A DNA stretch of 64,000 nucleotides from Mycolicibacterium gilvum (GCF_900454025.1 NZ_UGQM01000001.1:3162001-3226000), one strand, 5' to 3'; positions 21,413 through 31,004 are shown, counted from the first letter of the stretch. Translations and numbers: made by a program. The notes: generated by a model from the sequence alone, not told the origin.

Positions 21413-23192
21413 GGGTCAGCACCCCTTCGGTGGCGGGCAGCGCCGGCACCCTGTGCGCAGCGCGCAGGAATCGGCCGGTGCGATGCGCACCGACCAGCGG
21501 CGTCGGCACACCGCCGACGAACACCGCACGCCCGCCGACGAACACGGCAGAGACGGTGTCGTCGTTGCGGTTGACCATCCTCGACAGGCCGCCGTACTGG
21601 TCGACGGTCTCCTCGGCGTAGGCGTCCAGCGACGCGTCGAGCCGCTCGGGGTCGAGGATCACGATGTCGGCGCGATCGCCGAGTCGCAGATGGCCCGCGT
21701 CGATGCGGTACCAGTCGGCGAGCTCGCCGGTCAGCCGGTGTACGGCCGCCTCGATCGTCATGAACGGCCGGCCCGCCCGCGCGGCGTCCTGCACGTGCCG
21801 CAGCAGACGCAGGCCCATGTTGTAGAAGGCCATGTTGCGCAGGTGCGCACCGGCGTCAGAGAAGCCCATCTGGATGCCGCTGTCCGCGGCAAGCTTCCTG
21901 AGCACCTCGGGGCGGTGATTGGAAATAGTGGTGCGCCAACGGAGTTCGTTGCCGTGCTCCAGGACGAGATCGAGGAACGCGTCGACGGGATGCAGTCCGC
22001 CGCGATCGCGACCCACCTCCCCGAACGACTTTCCGATCACGGCCGGATCCGGGCAGGCGACGATCTCGGCGTCGAAGAAGTCCCGGTGCCACACCCGCAT
22101 CCCGAACTTCGCGTCGTAGTCCTTGCGGAACTCCCGGCGGTAGTTCTCGTCGCGCAGCAGGGCGTTGCGCTCGACTTCGTCCTTGAGGTGCAGCGCGGCC
22201 GCGCCCGAGCCGAACTCCTCGAAGATCACCAGGTCGATGCCGTCGGCGTACACCTCGAACGGCACCGGCAGGTGCTGCCAGCGGAAGTTCCCGCCGAGCC
22301 GGTTCGCCAGGCGCGCAAGGGGTCCCAGCAGCTTGACCGCCACGGGATTGGATTTCACATCGGCGGCCGACAACAGGCTGGTCTTGAGCGGGTTGCGGAC
22401 GATCCCCAGCGACTGGAACACCTGTGACCCGATGCTGAGCGGGTTCTCGATGTCGGGGCCGGACTGCAGAACCCGTCCGGAGCGGCGCAGCAACGACTTG
22501 AGCCGCCGCAGTTCCCGCGGCTTGGCGTAGGTCGACGGCAGCGTGCGCGACCGGCACACCTCGCCGTCGAGCTTGTCGAACAGCAACTGCTGCGACGACA
22601 TGCCGACGAAGCCGCTGCGCAGCGCCTCGGTCAGCATCTGCTCCATCTGTGACTGCTCCGCGGCGGTCGGCCGGACGTCGTCGCGGGTCGCGCGGTCCAG
22701 CCCCATCACCGCCGCACGCATGTCGGAGTGGCCGAGGAACGCGGCGACGTTGGGTCCGAGTGGCCGCGCCTCGAGCGCGGCGATGTACTCCTCGCCGTTG
22801 GACCACGTCTTGTGCGTGTTCACCGCGGAGATGACGTGCTCGCGGGGGATGGCCTCGACCCGACCGAAGATGTCGCCGGCATCCTCGGCGTCGACGTACA
22901 CCGTGGACAGCGAACAGGATCCGAGCATCACCGTGGTGACCCCGTGGCGCAGGGACTCCGTCAGGGCCGGACCCCCGAGGACCTCGATGTCGTAGTGGGT
23001 GTGGATGTCGAGCATCCCGGGCAGCACCCACTTGCCCGCCGCGTCGATGACGTTCTCACAGCCGGTCTCGTCCAGGTCGCCGTCGGTGATCGCGGCGACG
23101 TGTCCGTCGCGGATTCCGAGGGTGCGCACCGCGGACGGCGCTCCGGTGCCGTCGAACCAGCGGCCACCCCGGATGATCATGTCGTAGGTCAC
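21402..23192 (-). CDS. Amidohydrolase family protein (D-aminoacylase-like)
   Basis: The 596-residue protein has the same general layout as the amidohydrolase two genes downstream: MIIRGGRWFDGTG, then metal-binding MLDIHTHYDIEVL and the LGSCSLSTVYV loop. FSDAGAHLRNMAF carries the late Asp, and ADIVILDPERL is the closing sandwich. The two enzymes are clearly related but diverged, so they probably act on different steps or substrates. The start is GTG 23192; ATG 23180 is possible. It is first in the cluster. Confidence 0.83.
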   Translation of the reverse strand: MTYDMIIRGGRWFDGTGAPSAVRTLGIRDGHVAAITDGDLDETGCENVIDAAGKWVLPGMLDIHTHYDIEVLGGPALTESLRHGVTTVMLGSCSLSTVYVDAEDAGDIFGRVEAIPREHVISAVNTHKTWSNGEEYIAALEARPLGPNVAAFLGHSDMRAAVMGLDRATRDDVRPTAAEQSQMEQMLTEALRSGFVGMSSQQLLFDKLDGEVCRSRTLPSTYAKPRELRRLKSLLRRSGRVLQSGPDIENPLSIGSQVFQSLGIVRNPLKTSLLSAADVKSNPVAVKLLGPLARLANRLGGNFRWQHLPVPFEVYADGIDLVIFEEFGSGAAALHLKDEVERNALLRDENYRREFRKDYDAKFGMRVWHRDFFDAEIVACPDPAVIGKSFGEVGRDRGGLHPVDAFLDLVLEHGNELRWRTTISNHRPEVLRKLAADSGIQMGFSDAGAHLRNMAFYNMGLRLLRHVQDAARAGRPFMTIEAAVHRLTGELADWYRIDAGHLRLGDRADIVILDPERLDASLDAYAEETVDQYGGLSRMVNRNDDTVSAVFVGGRAVFVGGVPTPLVGAHRTGRFLRAAHRVPALPATEGVLTHAG

Positions 23193-23302
23193 ATCGTCAT
23201 CGAACAGTGCGCGCAGTCACGTGTCAACGAAATCGGTGAACAGATTGTCATGAGTGTCTACACCGGCTTATTTTGCGTGGTCGACGCGCATAATCGGGTG
23301 TT

Positions 23303-24220
23303 GTGACGCCGCTGCAGCGCTATATCGCCGAAGAGATCGCCACCGACCACGTCGACGGGCTGATGTCCCGGCGCGAAGCGCTGCGCCGGCTGGCACTGCT
23401 CGGGGTCGGTGGCGCCGCGGCGACCGCGCTGATCGCCGCCTGCGGGCAGAACCAGCAGTCCGCCGAGACCACCGCCGAGCCATCGCCCACGTCGGACACA
23501 CCCACGTCCGACGCACCGCCGCCGGGGATGGACGCAGCGCTGCCGACGGAACCGGTGACGTGGGCTGGGCCGAAAGGGGAGTTGCAGGGCGCGTGGGCAC
23601 AAGCCGCCGAACCGCGCGGCGGCATCCTGGTGATCCACGAGAACAAGGGACTCAACGACTGGACGCGATCCGTGGCGGGACGGCTTGCCGGCGCGGGATA
23701 TTCGAGCCTGGCGATCGACCTGCTCTCCGAGCGGGGCGGCACCGCGACGTTCGCGGACCCGGCGGAGGCCACCGCGGCTCTGGGCGCCCGCACCCCCGAA
23801 GACATGGTGGCCGACCTCAGGTCCGGTATCGCAGAGGTGCAGCGGCGCACACCCGACAAGAAGGTGGCCGCCGTCGGGTTCTGCATGGGCGGCGGTCTGG
23901 TGTGGCGTCTGCTCGCCGCGGGGACCCCGGAGCTCGCCGCGGCGTTCCCGTTCTACGGCCCGACTCCTGAGGCCCCCGATTTCGCCGGGTCCCGGGACGT
24001 CGCCGTGCTCGCGTTCTACGGCGAACTCGACCAGCGCGTCAACGCCACCGAGCCGGATGCCAGGGCCGCGCTCGAGAAGGCCGGCCTGGTGCACGAGATC
24101 GTCATCGAGCCGGGTGCCAACCATGCGTTCTTCAACGACACCGGTGACCGTTACGACCCGGCCGCCGCCGCCGACGCGTGGGAACGCACCCGGGCCTGGC
24201 TGACCGCCCACGTCGGATAG
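23303..24220 (+). CDS. Tat-exported dienelactone-hydrolase-like lipoprotein
   Basis: A 305-residue alpha/beta hydrolase of the dienelactone hydrolase family. The triad is Cys194 (GFCMGGG), Asp243 (YGELDQRV) and His274 (GANHAFFN). The N-terminus has a twin-arginine motif (MSRREALRRLALLG) and a lipobox ending at Cys47 (LIAAC), followed by a Ser/Thr/Pro-rich spacer. It is therefore probably folded in the cytoplasm, exported by Tat and lipid-anchored outside. GTG 23303 lies 8 nt after CATAAT (leaderless). The substrate is unknown. Confidence 0.88.
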   Translation: MTPLQRYIAEEIATDHVDGLMSRREALRRLALLGVGGAAATALIAACGQNQQSAETTAEPSPTSDTPTSDAPPPGMDAALPTEPVTWAGPKGELQGAWAQAAEPRGGILVIHENKGLNDWTRSVAGRLAGAGYSSLAIDLLSERGGTATFADPAEATAALGARTPEDMVADLRSGIAEVQRRTPDKKVAAVGFCMGGGLVWRLLAAGTPELAAAFPFYGPTPEAPDFAGSRDVAVLAFYGELDQRVNATEPDARAALEKAGLVHEIVIEPGANHAFFNDTGDRYDPAAAADAWERTRAWLTAHVG

Positions 24221-24302
24221 CGCACCCGCCGTCAACCCGCTGTTCGGCAACGCGCCGGTGCGCCGTTGACAAGCGCACACCTGCGCAGGCTGGGATGCAG
24301 CC

Positions 24303-25409
24303 ATGCGGGTCGTCCAGGTTGCGAACTTCTACGGTCCGCGCTCCGGAGGGCTGCGGACCGCGGTCGACCGCCTCGGAGCCGAGTACTGCGCGGCCGGTCA
24401 CACCGTCCACCTGATCGTGCCCGGCCGTCATCCCGAGACGGTCACGCTGTCCTCGGGTGTGGAGCGGATCAGCCTGCCCGCCAGGCTGATCCCGTGCACC
24501 GGTGGATACCGTGCGGTGCTTCCGCGCCCCGTCACCGCTCTGCTCGGGCACCTGCGACCCGACGCGCTGGAGGTATCGGATCGGCTCACGTTGCGGTCGC
24601 TGGGACCCTGGGGGCGGCGGCACGGCGTGTCGACGGTGATGATCTCCCATGAGCGGTTGGATCGCCTTGTCGGACAAGCACTTCCCGACCCGTTGGCCCG
24701 GTGGGTCGCCGACGCCGCCAATCGTCGTACCGCGGCGAGCTACGACACCGTCGTCTGCACGACGGCGTTCGCCCGCGCCGAGTTCGACAGGATCGGCGCC
24801 ACGAATGTGATGACGGTTCCGCTCGGCGTCGACCTCGACCAGTTCCACCCGCGCCGGCGATCCTGGGCGGTGCGCAGACAGTGGGCGGGCCGGGGACAGG
24901 TTCTGCTGGTGCACTGCGGCCGGCTCTCGGTGGAGAAGCATCCGCACCGCAGCATCGACGCGACCGCCGCTCTGCGCCGCCGCGGCATCGACGCCAGGCT
25001 GGTCGTCGTGGGGGAGGGACCGCTGCGCGCGCGACTGGAGCGACAGGCGGCGCGGCTGCCCGTCGACTTCACGGGTCACATCGGGTGCCGCGACACCGTC
25101 GCCGAGATACTGGCGAGCGCCGATGTGGCGCTGGCTCCGGGACCCCACGAGACGTTCGGCCTCGCCGCCCTCGAGGCGCTGGCCAGCGGAACCCCAGCGG
25201 TGGTGTCGCGGACCTCGGCACTCGCCGAGATCCTGACGCGGGACAGCGGAGCCACCGCCGACAACGACCCGGATGCCGTCGCCGAGGCCGTGGCGGGTGT
25301 GCTGACCCGTCCTGAAGCTCAGCGCCGCGACTGTGCCCGGCGCCGTGCCGAACAGTTCACCTGGCCGAGTTCCGCCGCCGGCATGCTGCGCGTGATGCAG
25401 AACCGCTAG
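24303..25409 (+). CDS. GT4-family glycosyltransferase
   Basis: The 368-residue protein has a GT-B fold with N-terminal NFYGPRSGGLRTAVDRL and the C-terminal nucleotide-sugar site GPHETFGLAALEALASGTP, which carries the EX7E-type motif of retaining GT4 enzymes. The GRLSVEKHPH segment is also typical. In mycobacteria such enzymes often add mannose or glucose to lipids or polysaccharides; donor and acceptor are not visible here. No membrane segment is seen. It stands alone between a Tat hydrolase and a small secreted protein. Confidence 0.87.
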   Translation: MRVVQVANFYGPRSGGLRTAVDRLGAEYCAAGHTVHLIVPGRHPETVTLSSGVERISLPARLIPCTGGYRAVLPRPVTALLGHLRPDALEVSDRLTLRSLGPWGRRHGVSTVMISHERLDRLVGQALPDPLARWVADAANRRTAASYDTVVCTTAFARAEFDRIGATNVMTVPLGVDLDQFHPRRRSWAVRRQWAGRGQVLLVHCGRLSVEKHPHRSIDATAALRRRGIDARLVVVGEGPLRARLERQAARLPVDFTGHIGCRDTVAEILASADVALAPGPHETFGLAALEALASGTPAVVSRTSALAEILTRDSGATADNDPDAVAEAVAGVLTRPEAQRRDCARRRAEQFTWPSSAAGMLRVMQNR

Positions 25410-25440
25410 CGGTGGCGACCGGGTGCCTTACGATCCAGGG

Positions 25441-25836
25441 ATGATCCGGTCGTTCACCGTGCTGGCCCTCACCGCGTTGCTGTCGGGCTCGGCGGTGTCG
25501 GTGGCGGGTGCACAACCGGAACAGAATGGCTGCACCTACGTGCTCAGCGCGCCGAGCGTGGTGAACGTCTCGGGCACCGACATGGTGACCGCGACGGTGA
25601 ACATCGGGGCGTGCGACGGCGCGGTGACCTACCAGACCACGGCCTGCATCTCGCTGCACGGAGCAGATGACGCCGGGCACTGCGCCCAGGGCAGGGGCAT
25701 CCTGCCCGCGCAGGTGTTCTTCCAGCCCTACCGTCCCGGCGCGACCTATACCGCCACGGGCCGCGGCTGCGCGTCGAAGGGCAATCCGCCCCAGAAGTAC
25801 TGCCAGGAAGTCGGCCCCTTCACCGCCACTCTGTGA
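25441..25836 (+). CDS. Small secreted Cys-containing protein
   Basis: A 131-residue exported protein with a signal peptide (residues 1-24, ending VAGAQ). The mature domain of about 107 residues contains six cysteines, which probably form disulfides outside the cell. I do not recognise the family. TACGAT lies six bases before ATG 25441, so the message is probably leaderless. Confidence 0.75.
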   Translation: MIRSFTVLALTALLSGSAVSVAGAQPEQNGCTYVLSAPSVVNVSGTDMVTATVNIGACDGAVTYQTTACISLHGADDAGHCAQGRGILPAQVFFQPYRPGATYTATGRGCASKGNPPQKYCQEVGPFTATL

Positions 25837-25942
25837 CTGACGCTGTGACGTCTCTGTGACGGTTTAGCGCCGGCGCTGCCCGGGCATCCGACCGGTCGAC
25901 GGAGCCGTCAACGTCGGCGGGCTCCCCATCGAAGGAGTCGGC

Positions 25943-26431
25943 ATGGATACCAACGTCATCTGGATCATCGTCGCAGTGGTCGTCGCGCTGATCGTGGTCG
26001 GCGTCCTCGTGGCCCTGGCCCGCAAGAGCCGCAACCGCCGCCGCGCCGCCGAGGCCGACCGCATCCGCGAGGAAGTCCATCACGACACCAAGCGCGTCGA
26101 ACGCCAGGCCACCCTCGTCGAGGAGACCGAGGCCAAGGCCCGTGCGGCGAAGGCGGAGGCCGAGGCCAAGGCCGCCGAAGCCGAGGCGAAGGCTGCTGAG
26201 GCGGCCCGCCTGGCCGACACCGCGTCGACGAGTCGTGACGCGCTGACCAGCTCGCAGGAGCACATCGACGCCCGCCGGGAGCACGCCGACAAGCTCGATC
26301 CGCGCCGTCGCACCGCCGATCAGGCGGATCCCGCGGTGCAGAACCGCGAGGACGTGAACACCCAGACCGGTGTGACCACCCACCGCGACGACACCACCCA
26401 CACCGTGGGCCCCGACACCAGAACCCGCTAG
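25943..26431 (+). CDS. Membrane-anchored coiled-coil protein
   Basis: This 162-residue protein has an N-terminal membrane helix (about residues 6-27, VIWIIVAVVVALIVVGVLVA) and a basic stop-transfer stretch. A long Ala/Glu/Lys coiled coil (about 45-95) follows, then a polar tail. GAAGGAG lies 5 nt before the ATG. It could organise envelope or division proteins, but nothing in the sequence fixes a role. The last 4 bases overlap the convergent cytochrome P450 gene. Confidence 0.75.
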   Translation: MDTNVIWIIVAVVVALIVVGVLVALARKSRNRRRAAEADRIREEVHHDTKRVERQATLVEETEAKARAAKAEAEAKAAEAEAKAAEAARLADTASTSRDALTSSQEHIDARREHADKLDPRRRTADQADPAVQNREDVNTQTGVTTHRDDTTHTVGPDTRTR

Positions 26432-27723
26432 CGGGTCGGCGGGGTCCAGGCCACGGGCAGGGTCTTGATCCCGTGGATGAACGCCGAGTGGAGCCGGCCC
26501 GGCTCCTCGGTGGCGTGGATGTCGGGAACGAGACGGTGGAGTTCTTCGAAGGCGACCGTGATCTCGCGTCGGGCCAGGTTGGCGCCGAGACAGAAGTGCG
26601 CGCCTCCACCACCGAACCCGACATGCGGGTTGGGGTGACGGCCGACGTCGAACAGCCACGGGTTGTCGAACTTCGTCTCGTCGCGGTTCGCTGAGCCGTA
26701 CCAGAGGGTGACCTTGTCTCCGGCGGCGATCGTCTGGCCCCCGACTTCGACGTCGCGGGTCGCGGTGCGGCGCATGTATGCGACCGGCGACGCCCACCGC
26801 ACGATCTCCTCGACTGCGGTCGGTGCGAGCCCGGCGTAGTCGGACCACCAGCGATCGCGCTGTTCGGGGTAGCGACTCAGAGCGAGCACACCGTGGCTGA
26901 TCGCGTTGCGGGTCGTCTCGTTACCCGCGACGACGAGCAGGATGAAGAACGATGCGACCTCGGCGGAGGTCAGACGCTCGCCGTCGAGCTCCGCCTCGAT
27001 CAGCGCCGTGGTCAGGTCGTCGCCGGGGCGGGCCCGCCGGTCGTCGGCGAGCTCCGACGCGTATGCCCCGATACCCATTGCGACAGAGACGAATTCGTCG
27101 AAGTCGGTGGCGATGTCAGGGTCGCCGAAGCCGAGGATGACGTTCGTCCAGTGGAAGATCTTCTGGTGGTCGCGGGGTGGAATGCCCATCATGTCGCAGA
27201 TGATCTGCAGCGGGAGCGGGCCCGCCAGCTCGGCGACGAGCTCGCCGCGACCGTCGGGATGGGCGGCCACCATGTCCTCGACGAGCCGCCGCGCGCGCTG
27301 ACGCACCGAGTCCTCGATCAGTGCCAGGACCCGGGGGGTGAACGCGCTGCGCACGATGTTGCGCAGCCGGGTGTGCCTCGGGTCGTCCATCGCGATCATC
27401 GACCCGAAATACTCGGCCAGCTCGGGGGTTTGGTCGCCCACGGTGATCCCCAGCGCCGAGCTGAAGATCTCGGGATGCCTGCTGGCGAAGAAGACGTCGT
27501 CGTGGCGGGTGAGAGCCCAGTGACCGGCGACCTCGGCGTCCTCGTCGGTGATGTAGGCCCGGTGGAAGGAGACCGGCGCTTCCCGTCGCAGTGTGGCGAA
27601 CGCGCCGTCGCGGAAGTCGTCATCGAGACCCCAGAACTCCCACGAACCGAGGTCGATGTCGGCCAGCGGAACCTCCGGCGGCGCGATGCCGTTACGGCGG
27701 ACCGGATGCGCGTCGAGGCTCAT
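26428..27723 (-). CDS. Cytochrome P450
   Basis: This 431-residue P450 monooxygenase has the haem loop GFGGGGAHFCLGANLA with the thiolate ligand Cys378. The I-helix oxygen-binding motif VVAGNETTRN and the K-helix ExxR (EEIVRWASP...R) are intact. The general sequence is closest to the CYP124/CYP125/CYP142-like group, which oxidises lipid or sterol side chains, but I cannot assign a subfamily. ATG 27723 follows TACGTT by 7 bases (leaderless). No ferredoxin gene is adjacent. Confidence 0.9.
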   Translation of the reverse strand: MSLDAHPVRRNGIAPPEVPLADIDLGSWEFWGLDDDFRDGAFATLRREAPVSFHRAYITDEDAEVAGHWALTRHDDVFFASRHPEIFSSALGITVGDQTPELAEYFGSMIAMDDPRHTRLRNIVRSAFTPRVLALIEDSVRQRARRLVEDMVAAHPDGRGELVAELAGPLPLQIICDMMGIPPRDHQKIFHWTNVILGFGDPDIATDFDEFVSVAMGIGAYASELADDRRARPGDDLTTALIEAELDGERLTSAEVASFFILLVVAGNETTRNAISHGVLALSRYPEQRDRWWSDYAGLAPTAVEEIVRWASPVAYMRRTATRDVEVGGQTIAAGDKVTLWYGSANRDETKFDNPWLFDVGRHPNPHVGFGGGGAHFCLGANLARREITVAFEELHRLVPDIHATEEPGRLHSAFIHGIKTLPVAWTPPTR

Positions 27724-27739
27724 GCCGTCCAACGTAGCC

Positions 27740-28135
27740 TCAGGGCCGCGCCTCGTGACCCTTTCTGCCGTGTGTGCGTCGCTCTTCCTTCATCCGCGCC
27801 TCGTGCACGTGCCGGGCGCCGTCGAGAAGCTCCTCGCGCACCTGCCGCTCGTGATCCCGGAAGGGCGACCAGTAGTTGTCGTCGAACTCCTCGACGACCT
27901 GAAAGGTCCAGCGGCCGTAGAGGACATTGCGGCCGATCAGATCGGTCTCCAACCGCTCGGCGATCGCGTCGGCGCCTGCTTCTCGCAGCGCGTCACTCGC
28001 CTCGCCGGCGAGCAGGTCGGCATGGCCCATCAACTGATGGAACGAATACAGGTGCCCCCTGGCACGCTCCACGAATTCCAGAGCCTCGGTCAGCTTGCCG
28101 ACGGCGTCGACCGTGGCATCACTTGCGTCCGTCAT
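27740..28135 (-). CDS. Conserved hypothetical helical protein
   Basis: A 131-residue, charged, mainly helical protein, with segments EALEFVERARGHLYSFHQLM and a basic, His/Arg-rich C-terminus. I do not recognise a named domain. It ends 17 bases before the P450 start on the same strand, so the two may be co-transcribed, although the P450 seems to have its own -10 element inside this gap. Confidence 0.65.
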   Translation of the reverse strand: MTDASDATVDAVGKLTEALEFVERARGHLYSFHQLMGHADLLAGEASDALREAGADAIAERLETDLIGRNVLYGRWTFQVVEEFDDNYWSPFRDHERQVREELLDGARHVHEARMKEERRTHGRKGHEARP

Positions 28136-28197
28136 CGCTGCGAGATACCCCGCGCGACCCGGGCCGAATCAGCGCAGGTGTCGCCGGCGGTGCCGGG

Positions 28198-28416
28198 TCA
28201 GCGCTCGAATTCCGAATCATCCTCGGGAACGGCGATGGCCTGCTCGATGAGGTCGGCCTCGTCGGCCTGCCAGCCCCGATCGGCGTTCACCGTGGCGGCC
28301 TCGCTCCAGGACTCGTCGTCGGCGTCACCGACCGGAATCTGCTGTTCGGCGACGTCGGCCTCGGAAGCCTCCGGGATGGGTGTGTCGGTGAAGAGACTGC
28401 GGTCGGGCGTCGTCAT
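28198..28416 (-). CDS. Small acidic conserved protein
   Basis: A 72-residue, strongly acidic protein without cysteine or membrane segment (for example ADDESWSEAATVNADRGW). A GGGGGAGAA ribosome-binding site lies just before the ATG, which supports it as a real gene. The function is unknown. It diverges from the mycolic-acid methyltransferase gene. Confidence 0.6.
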   Translation of the reverse strand: MTTPDRSLFTDTPIPEASEADVAEQQIPVGDADDESWSEAATVNADRGWQADEADLIEQAIAVPEDDSEFER

Positions 28417-28635
28417 TGAGGTTCTCCCCCCGGGCGGTCGGTACAGGCATCATGCGGTACCCCAACCATAGGCGTGTTCCGAGGAGTGCGTTGCTGCGCG
28501 GTGTGCGCTGGGCATTCACGGGCTTGCTGGCCCCTCGGGTACGCTGCTTGGATTGTGCGAACAGCGGGGATCTCCTCCACCACGGGCGAGTTCCCGTCCC
28601 CCGAACAGCGACCAGAACCTCAAAAGGCCTGAAAC

Positions 28636-29517
28636 TTGTCTGATACTCCGAACGGCTCTGCGGATCTGCAGCCGCACTTCGATGACGTCCAGTCGCATTA
28701 CGACTTGTCAGACGACTTCTACCGGTTGTTCCTCGACCCGACGCAGACCTACAGCTGCGCGTACTTCGAACGCGACGACATGACGCTCGAAGAGGCCCAG
28801 CGCGCGAAGATCGACCTGGCGCTCGGCAAACTCGGACTCGAACCCGGCATGACGCTGCTCGACATCGGGTGCGGCTGGGGCGGGACTTTGCTGCGCGCCC
28901 TGGAGAAGTACGACGTCAACGTGATCGGCCTGACGCTGAGCCGCAACCAGCAGGCGCACGTCCAGAAGGTTCTCGACGAGCACGACAGCCCGCGCAGCAA
29001 GACGGTGCTGCTGCAGGGCTGGGAGCAGTTCGACCAGCCCGTCGACCGCATCGTGTCGATCGGCGCGTTCGAGCATTTCGGCAGCGACCGCTACGACGAG
29101 TTCTTCCGGCGTGCGTACTCGGTGCTGCCCGATGACGGCGTGATGCTTCTGCACACCATCGTCAAGCCCAGCGACGAGGAATTCGCCGAGCGCAAGCTGC
29201 CGCTGACCATGACGAAGTTGAAGTTCTTCAAGTTCATCATGGACGAGATCTTCCCCGGCGGAATGCTGCCCAAGGTCGACGACGTCGAAAAGCACGCCAC
29301 CAAGGCGTCGTTCAAGGTCAACCGCATCCAGCCGCTGCGGCTGCACTACGCCCGCACACTCCAGATCTGGGCGGCGTCGTTGGAGTCCCGTCGGGATGAC
29401 GCCATCGCGATCCAGTCCGAAGAGGTCTACGACCGCTACATGAAGTACCTGACCGGCTGCGCGGAGCTCTTCACCGAGGGCTACACCGACGTCTGCCAGT
29501 TCACTCTCGCGAAGTAG
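28636..29517 (+). CDS. Mycolic-acid cyclopropane/methyl-transferase family enzyme
   Basis: The 293-residue SAM-dependent enzyme belongs to the CmaA/MmaA/PcaA group that modifies double bonds in meromycolate chains. SAM binding is shown by LLDIGCGWGGTLL, and the family signatures HYDLSDDFYRLFLDP, TYSCAYFE and VDRIVSIGAFEHFG are present. It resembles PcaA and UmaA about equally, so the site of modification is undecided. TTG 28636 is supported by AAAAGG 8 bases upstream and by the family N-terminus. Such enzymes can act on unsaturated acyl chains, which is of interest given the nearby PUFA synthase, but no link is shown. Confidence 0.92.
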   Translation: MSDTPNGSADLQPHFDDVQSHYDLSDDFYRLFLDPTQTYSCAYFERDDMTLEEAQRAKIDLALGKLGLEPGMTLLDIGCGWGGTLLRALEKYDVNVIGLTLSRNQQAHVQKVLDEHDSPRSKTVLLQGWEQFDQPVDRIVSIGAFEHFGSDRYDEFFRRAYSVLPDDGVMLLHTIVKPSDEEFAERKLPLTMTKLKFFKFIMDEIFPGGMLPKVDDVEKHATKASFKVNRIQPLRLHYARTLQIWAASLESRRDDAIAIQSEEVYDRYMKYLTGCAELFTEGYTDVCQFTLAK

Positions 29518-30565
29518 CGTCCCGGTCCCGGTAGGACCGCGCCGGTTGGCCCACCTCGCCGTTCGCGGCGTCCCTGCGTCGCGCCGCCATGCCCGCCAGC
29601 GCCTCGAACACCACCCGGTGCGCGGCGTTGACCGTGAGCTCGGCGTGGTCGTAGGCCGGTGCCACCTCGACAACGTCGACGCCGGCGACGTCGTGTTCGT
29701 AGCAGAGTTGCCGCACCATGCGCAGCAGGTCGGCGCTGGTGATGCCGCCCGGCTCCGGCGTTCCCGTGCCCGGTGCGTGCGCGGGATCGAGCACGTCGAT
29801 GTCCACGGAGACGTAGAGTTTGTCGGCCTTGGCCAGGGCCTCGCCGACCGCGTCGGCCATCACCGCCTTGAACCCTCGCTCCCAGATCTCCTGCATCGTG
29901 TGCCAGGTCATCTTCTGCTCGAGCATCCAGTCGAACGTGTCGCGGGGCGGCCAGTAGCCGCGTAGGCCGACCTGAACGAAATGTGACCCGGGCACCGCAC
30001 CGGATTCGATCAGCCGGCGCATCGGAGTGCCGTGGCTGGCGAGGTTGCCCTCGATCTCGTCGGCGGTGTCGGCGTGGGCGTCGAAGTGCACGATGCCGAC
30101 GTTGCCGTAGCCGTGGACGTCGGCGACCGCGGTCGCCGCGGGCCAGGTGATGGAATGGTCGCCGCCGAGCACCACGGGCACGATGCCGCGGGAGGCGAGC
30201 ATGTGCACGCGTTCGCGAATGTTGTTGTGCGACACCTCGGTCTGGCCGTGTGGGCAGTAGGCGTCACCGAAGTCGACGACCTCGAGCCAGTCGAAGATCT
30301 CCAGCCCGAGGTCCATGTGATAGGTGCCGGGCTCATAGGCGGTGGCGCGGATGGCCCTGGGCCCGAAGCGCGCGCCGGGTCTGTTGGTGGTCCCCACGTC
30401 GAACGGTGCGCCGACGATCGCCGCGTCGGGCCTCCAGGAGTCGAGCTGCTCGACCTCGGTCAGGAACGGGCGATGCCCGAAGGACGCCATCCCGGCGTAC
30501 GCCAGCTCCAGTTGTTCGGCCATTCCCGGCGGCAGCTCCCGGTGGTGTCCGTGATCGCGCCCCAT
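29501..30565 (-). CDS. speB: Agmatinase/ureohydrolase
   Basis: A 354-residue manganese ureohydrolase. Metal-ligand motifs are all present: GGDHSITW, VHFDAHADT and SVDIDVLDPAHAPGTG followed by TPEPGG. The family cleaves guanidino compounds to urea and an amine; agmatine to putrescine is the likely reaction, although related enzymes use other guanidino acids or guanidine. The 3' end overlaps the convergent methyltransferase gene by 17 bases. The thioesterase gene lies 16 bases upstream on the same strand. Confidence 0.88.
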   Translation of the reverse strand: MGRDHGHHRELPPGMAEQLELAYAGMASFGHRPFLTEVEQLDSWRPDAAIVGAPFDVGTTNRPGARFGPRAIRATAYEPGTYHMDLGLEIFDWLEVVDFGDAYCPHGQTEVSHNNIRERVHMLASRGIVPVVLGGDHSITWPAATAVADVHGYGNVGIVHFDAHADTADEIEGNLASHGTPMRRLIESGAVPGSHFVQVGLRGYWPPRDTFDWMLEQKMTWHTMQEIWERGFKAVMADAVGEALAKADKLYVSVDIDVLDPAHAPGTGTPEPGGITSADLLRMVRQLCYEHDVAGVDVVEVAPAYDHAELTVNAAHRVVFEALAGMAARRRDAANGEVGQPARSYRDRDATSRE

Positions 30566-30581
30566 GGCATGACCGTACCGC

Positions 30582-31004
30582 TCAGGTGGCCCCGGAACGC
30601 GTCAACGCCGCACGCAATCCGTCCGGCACGGGCCGCTTCGTCCAGTCTCCGGTCGACACCACGACGTAGACGTTGTGTCCGCGCACCGCAACACGTTCGG
30701 CGCCATCCCCGGTGCGTGCCAGCACCGTGAACGTGACCGTGAAGCTGGTGGTGCCGACGCGGCCGCAGTCGGCGGTGACGCGCACCGCATCGCGCCACCG
30801 CACCGAGGACCGGTAGTCGATCTCACTGTGCACGACCTGGAAGTCGTGGCCGCCGGCCATCAGATCGGGGTAGGCGACGCCGAGGTCATCGAGCAGGCCG
30901 GTGCATGCCTCGTCGAACCAGGTCAGGTAGTGGCCGTTGAACACGACTCCCTGCTGGTCCACCTCGGCGTAGCGCGGGACGACGGGCATCGAGAACTCGG
31001 GCAC
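30582..31004 (-). CDS. 4HBT/YbgC-type acyl-CoA thioesterase
   Basis: A 140-residue hotdog thioesterase with the active-site segment RYAEVDQQGVVFNGHYLTWF, where the Asp and the following turn are the usual YbgC/FadM catalytic elements. It should release free acids from short or medium acyl-CoAs. GTG 31004 is chosen because TAGGGT ends 7 bases upstream (leaderless); TTG 31010 and ATG 30989 are alternatives. It runs toward the agmatinase gene and diverges from the threonine dehydratase-like gene. Confidence 0.78.
   Translation of the reverse strand: MPEFSMPVVPRYAEVDQQGVVFNGHYLTWFDEACTGLLDDLGVAYPDLMAGGHDFQVVHSEIDYRSSVRWRDAVRVTADCGRVGTTSFTVTFTVLARTGDGAERVAVRGHNVYVVVSTGDWTKRPVPDGLRAALTRSGAT

Noticed and set aside
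23193..23302. Possible regulator site around GATTGTCATGAGTGTCTA
   Set aside because: Its arms do not form a convincing palindrome and no consensus I know fits.
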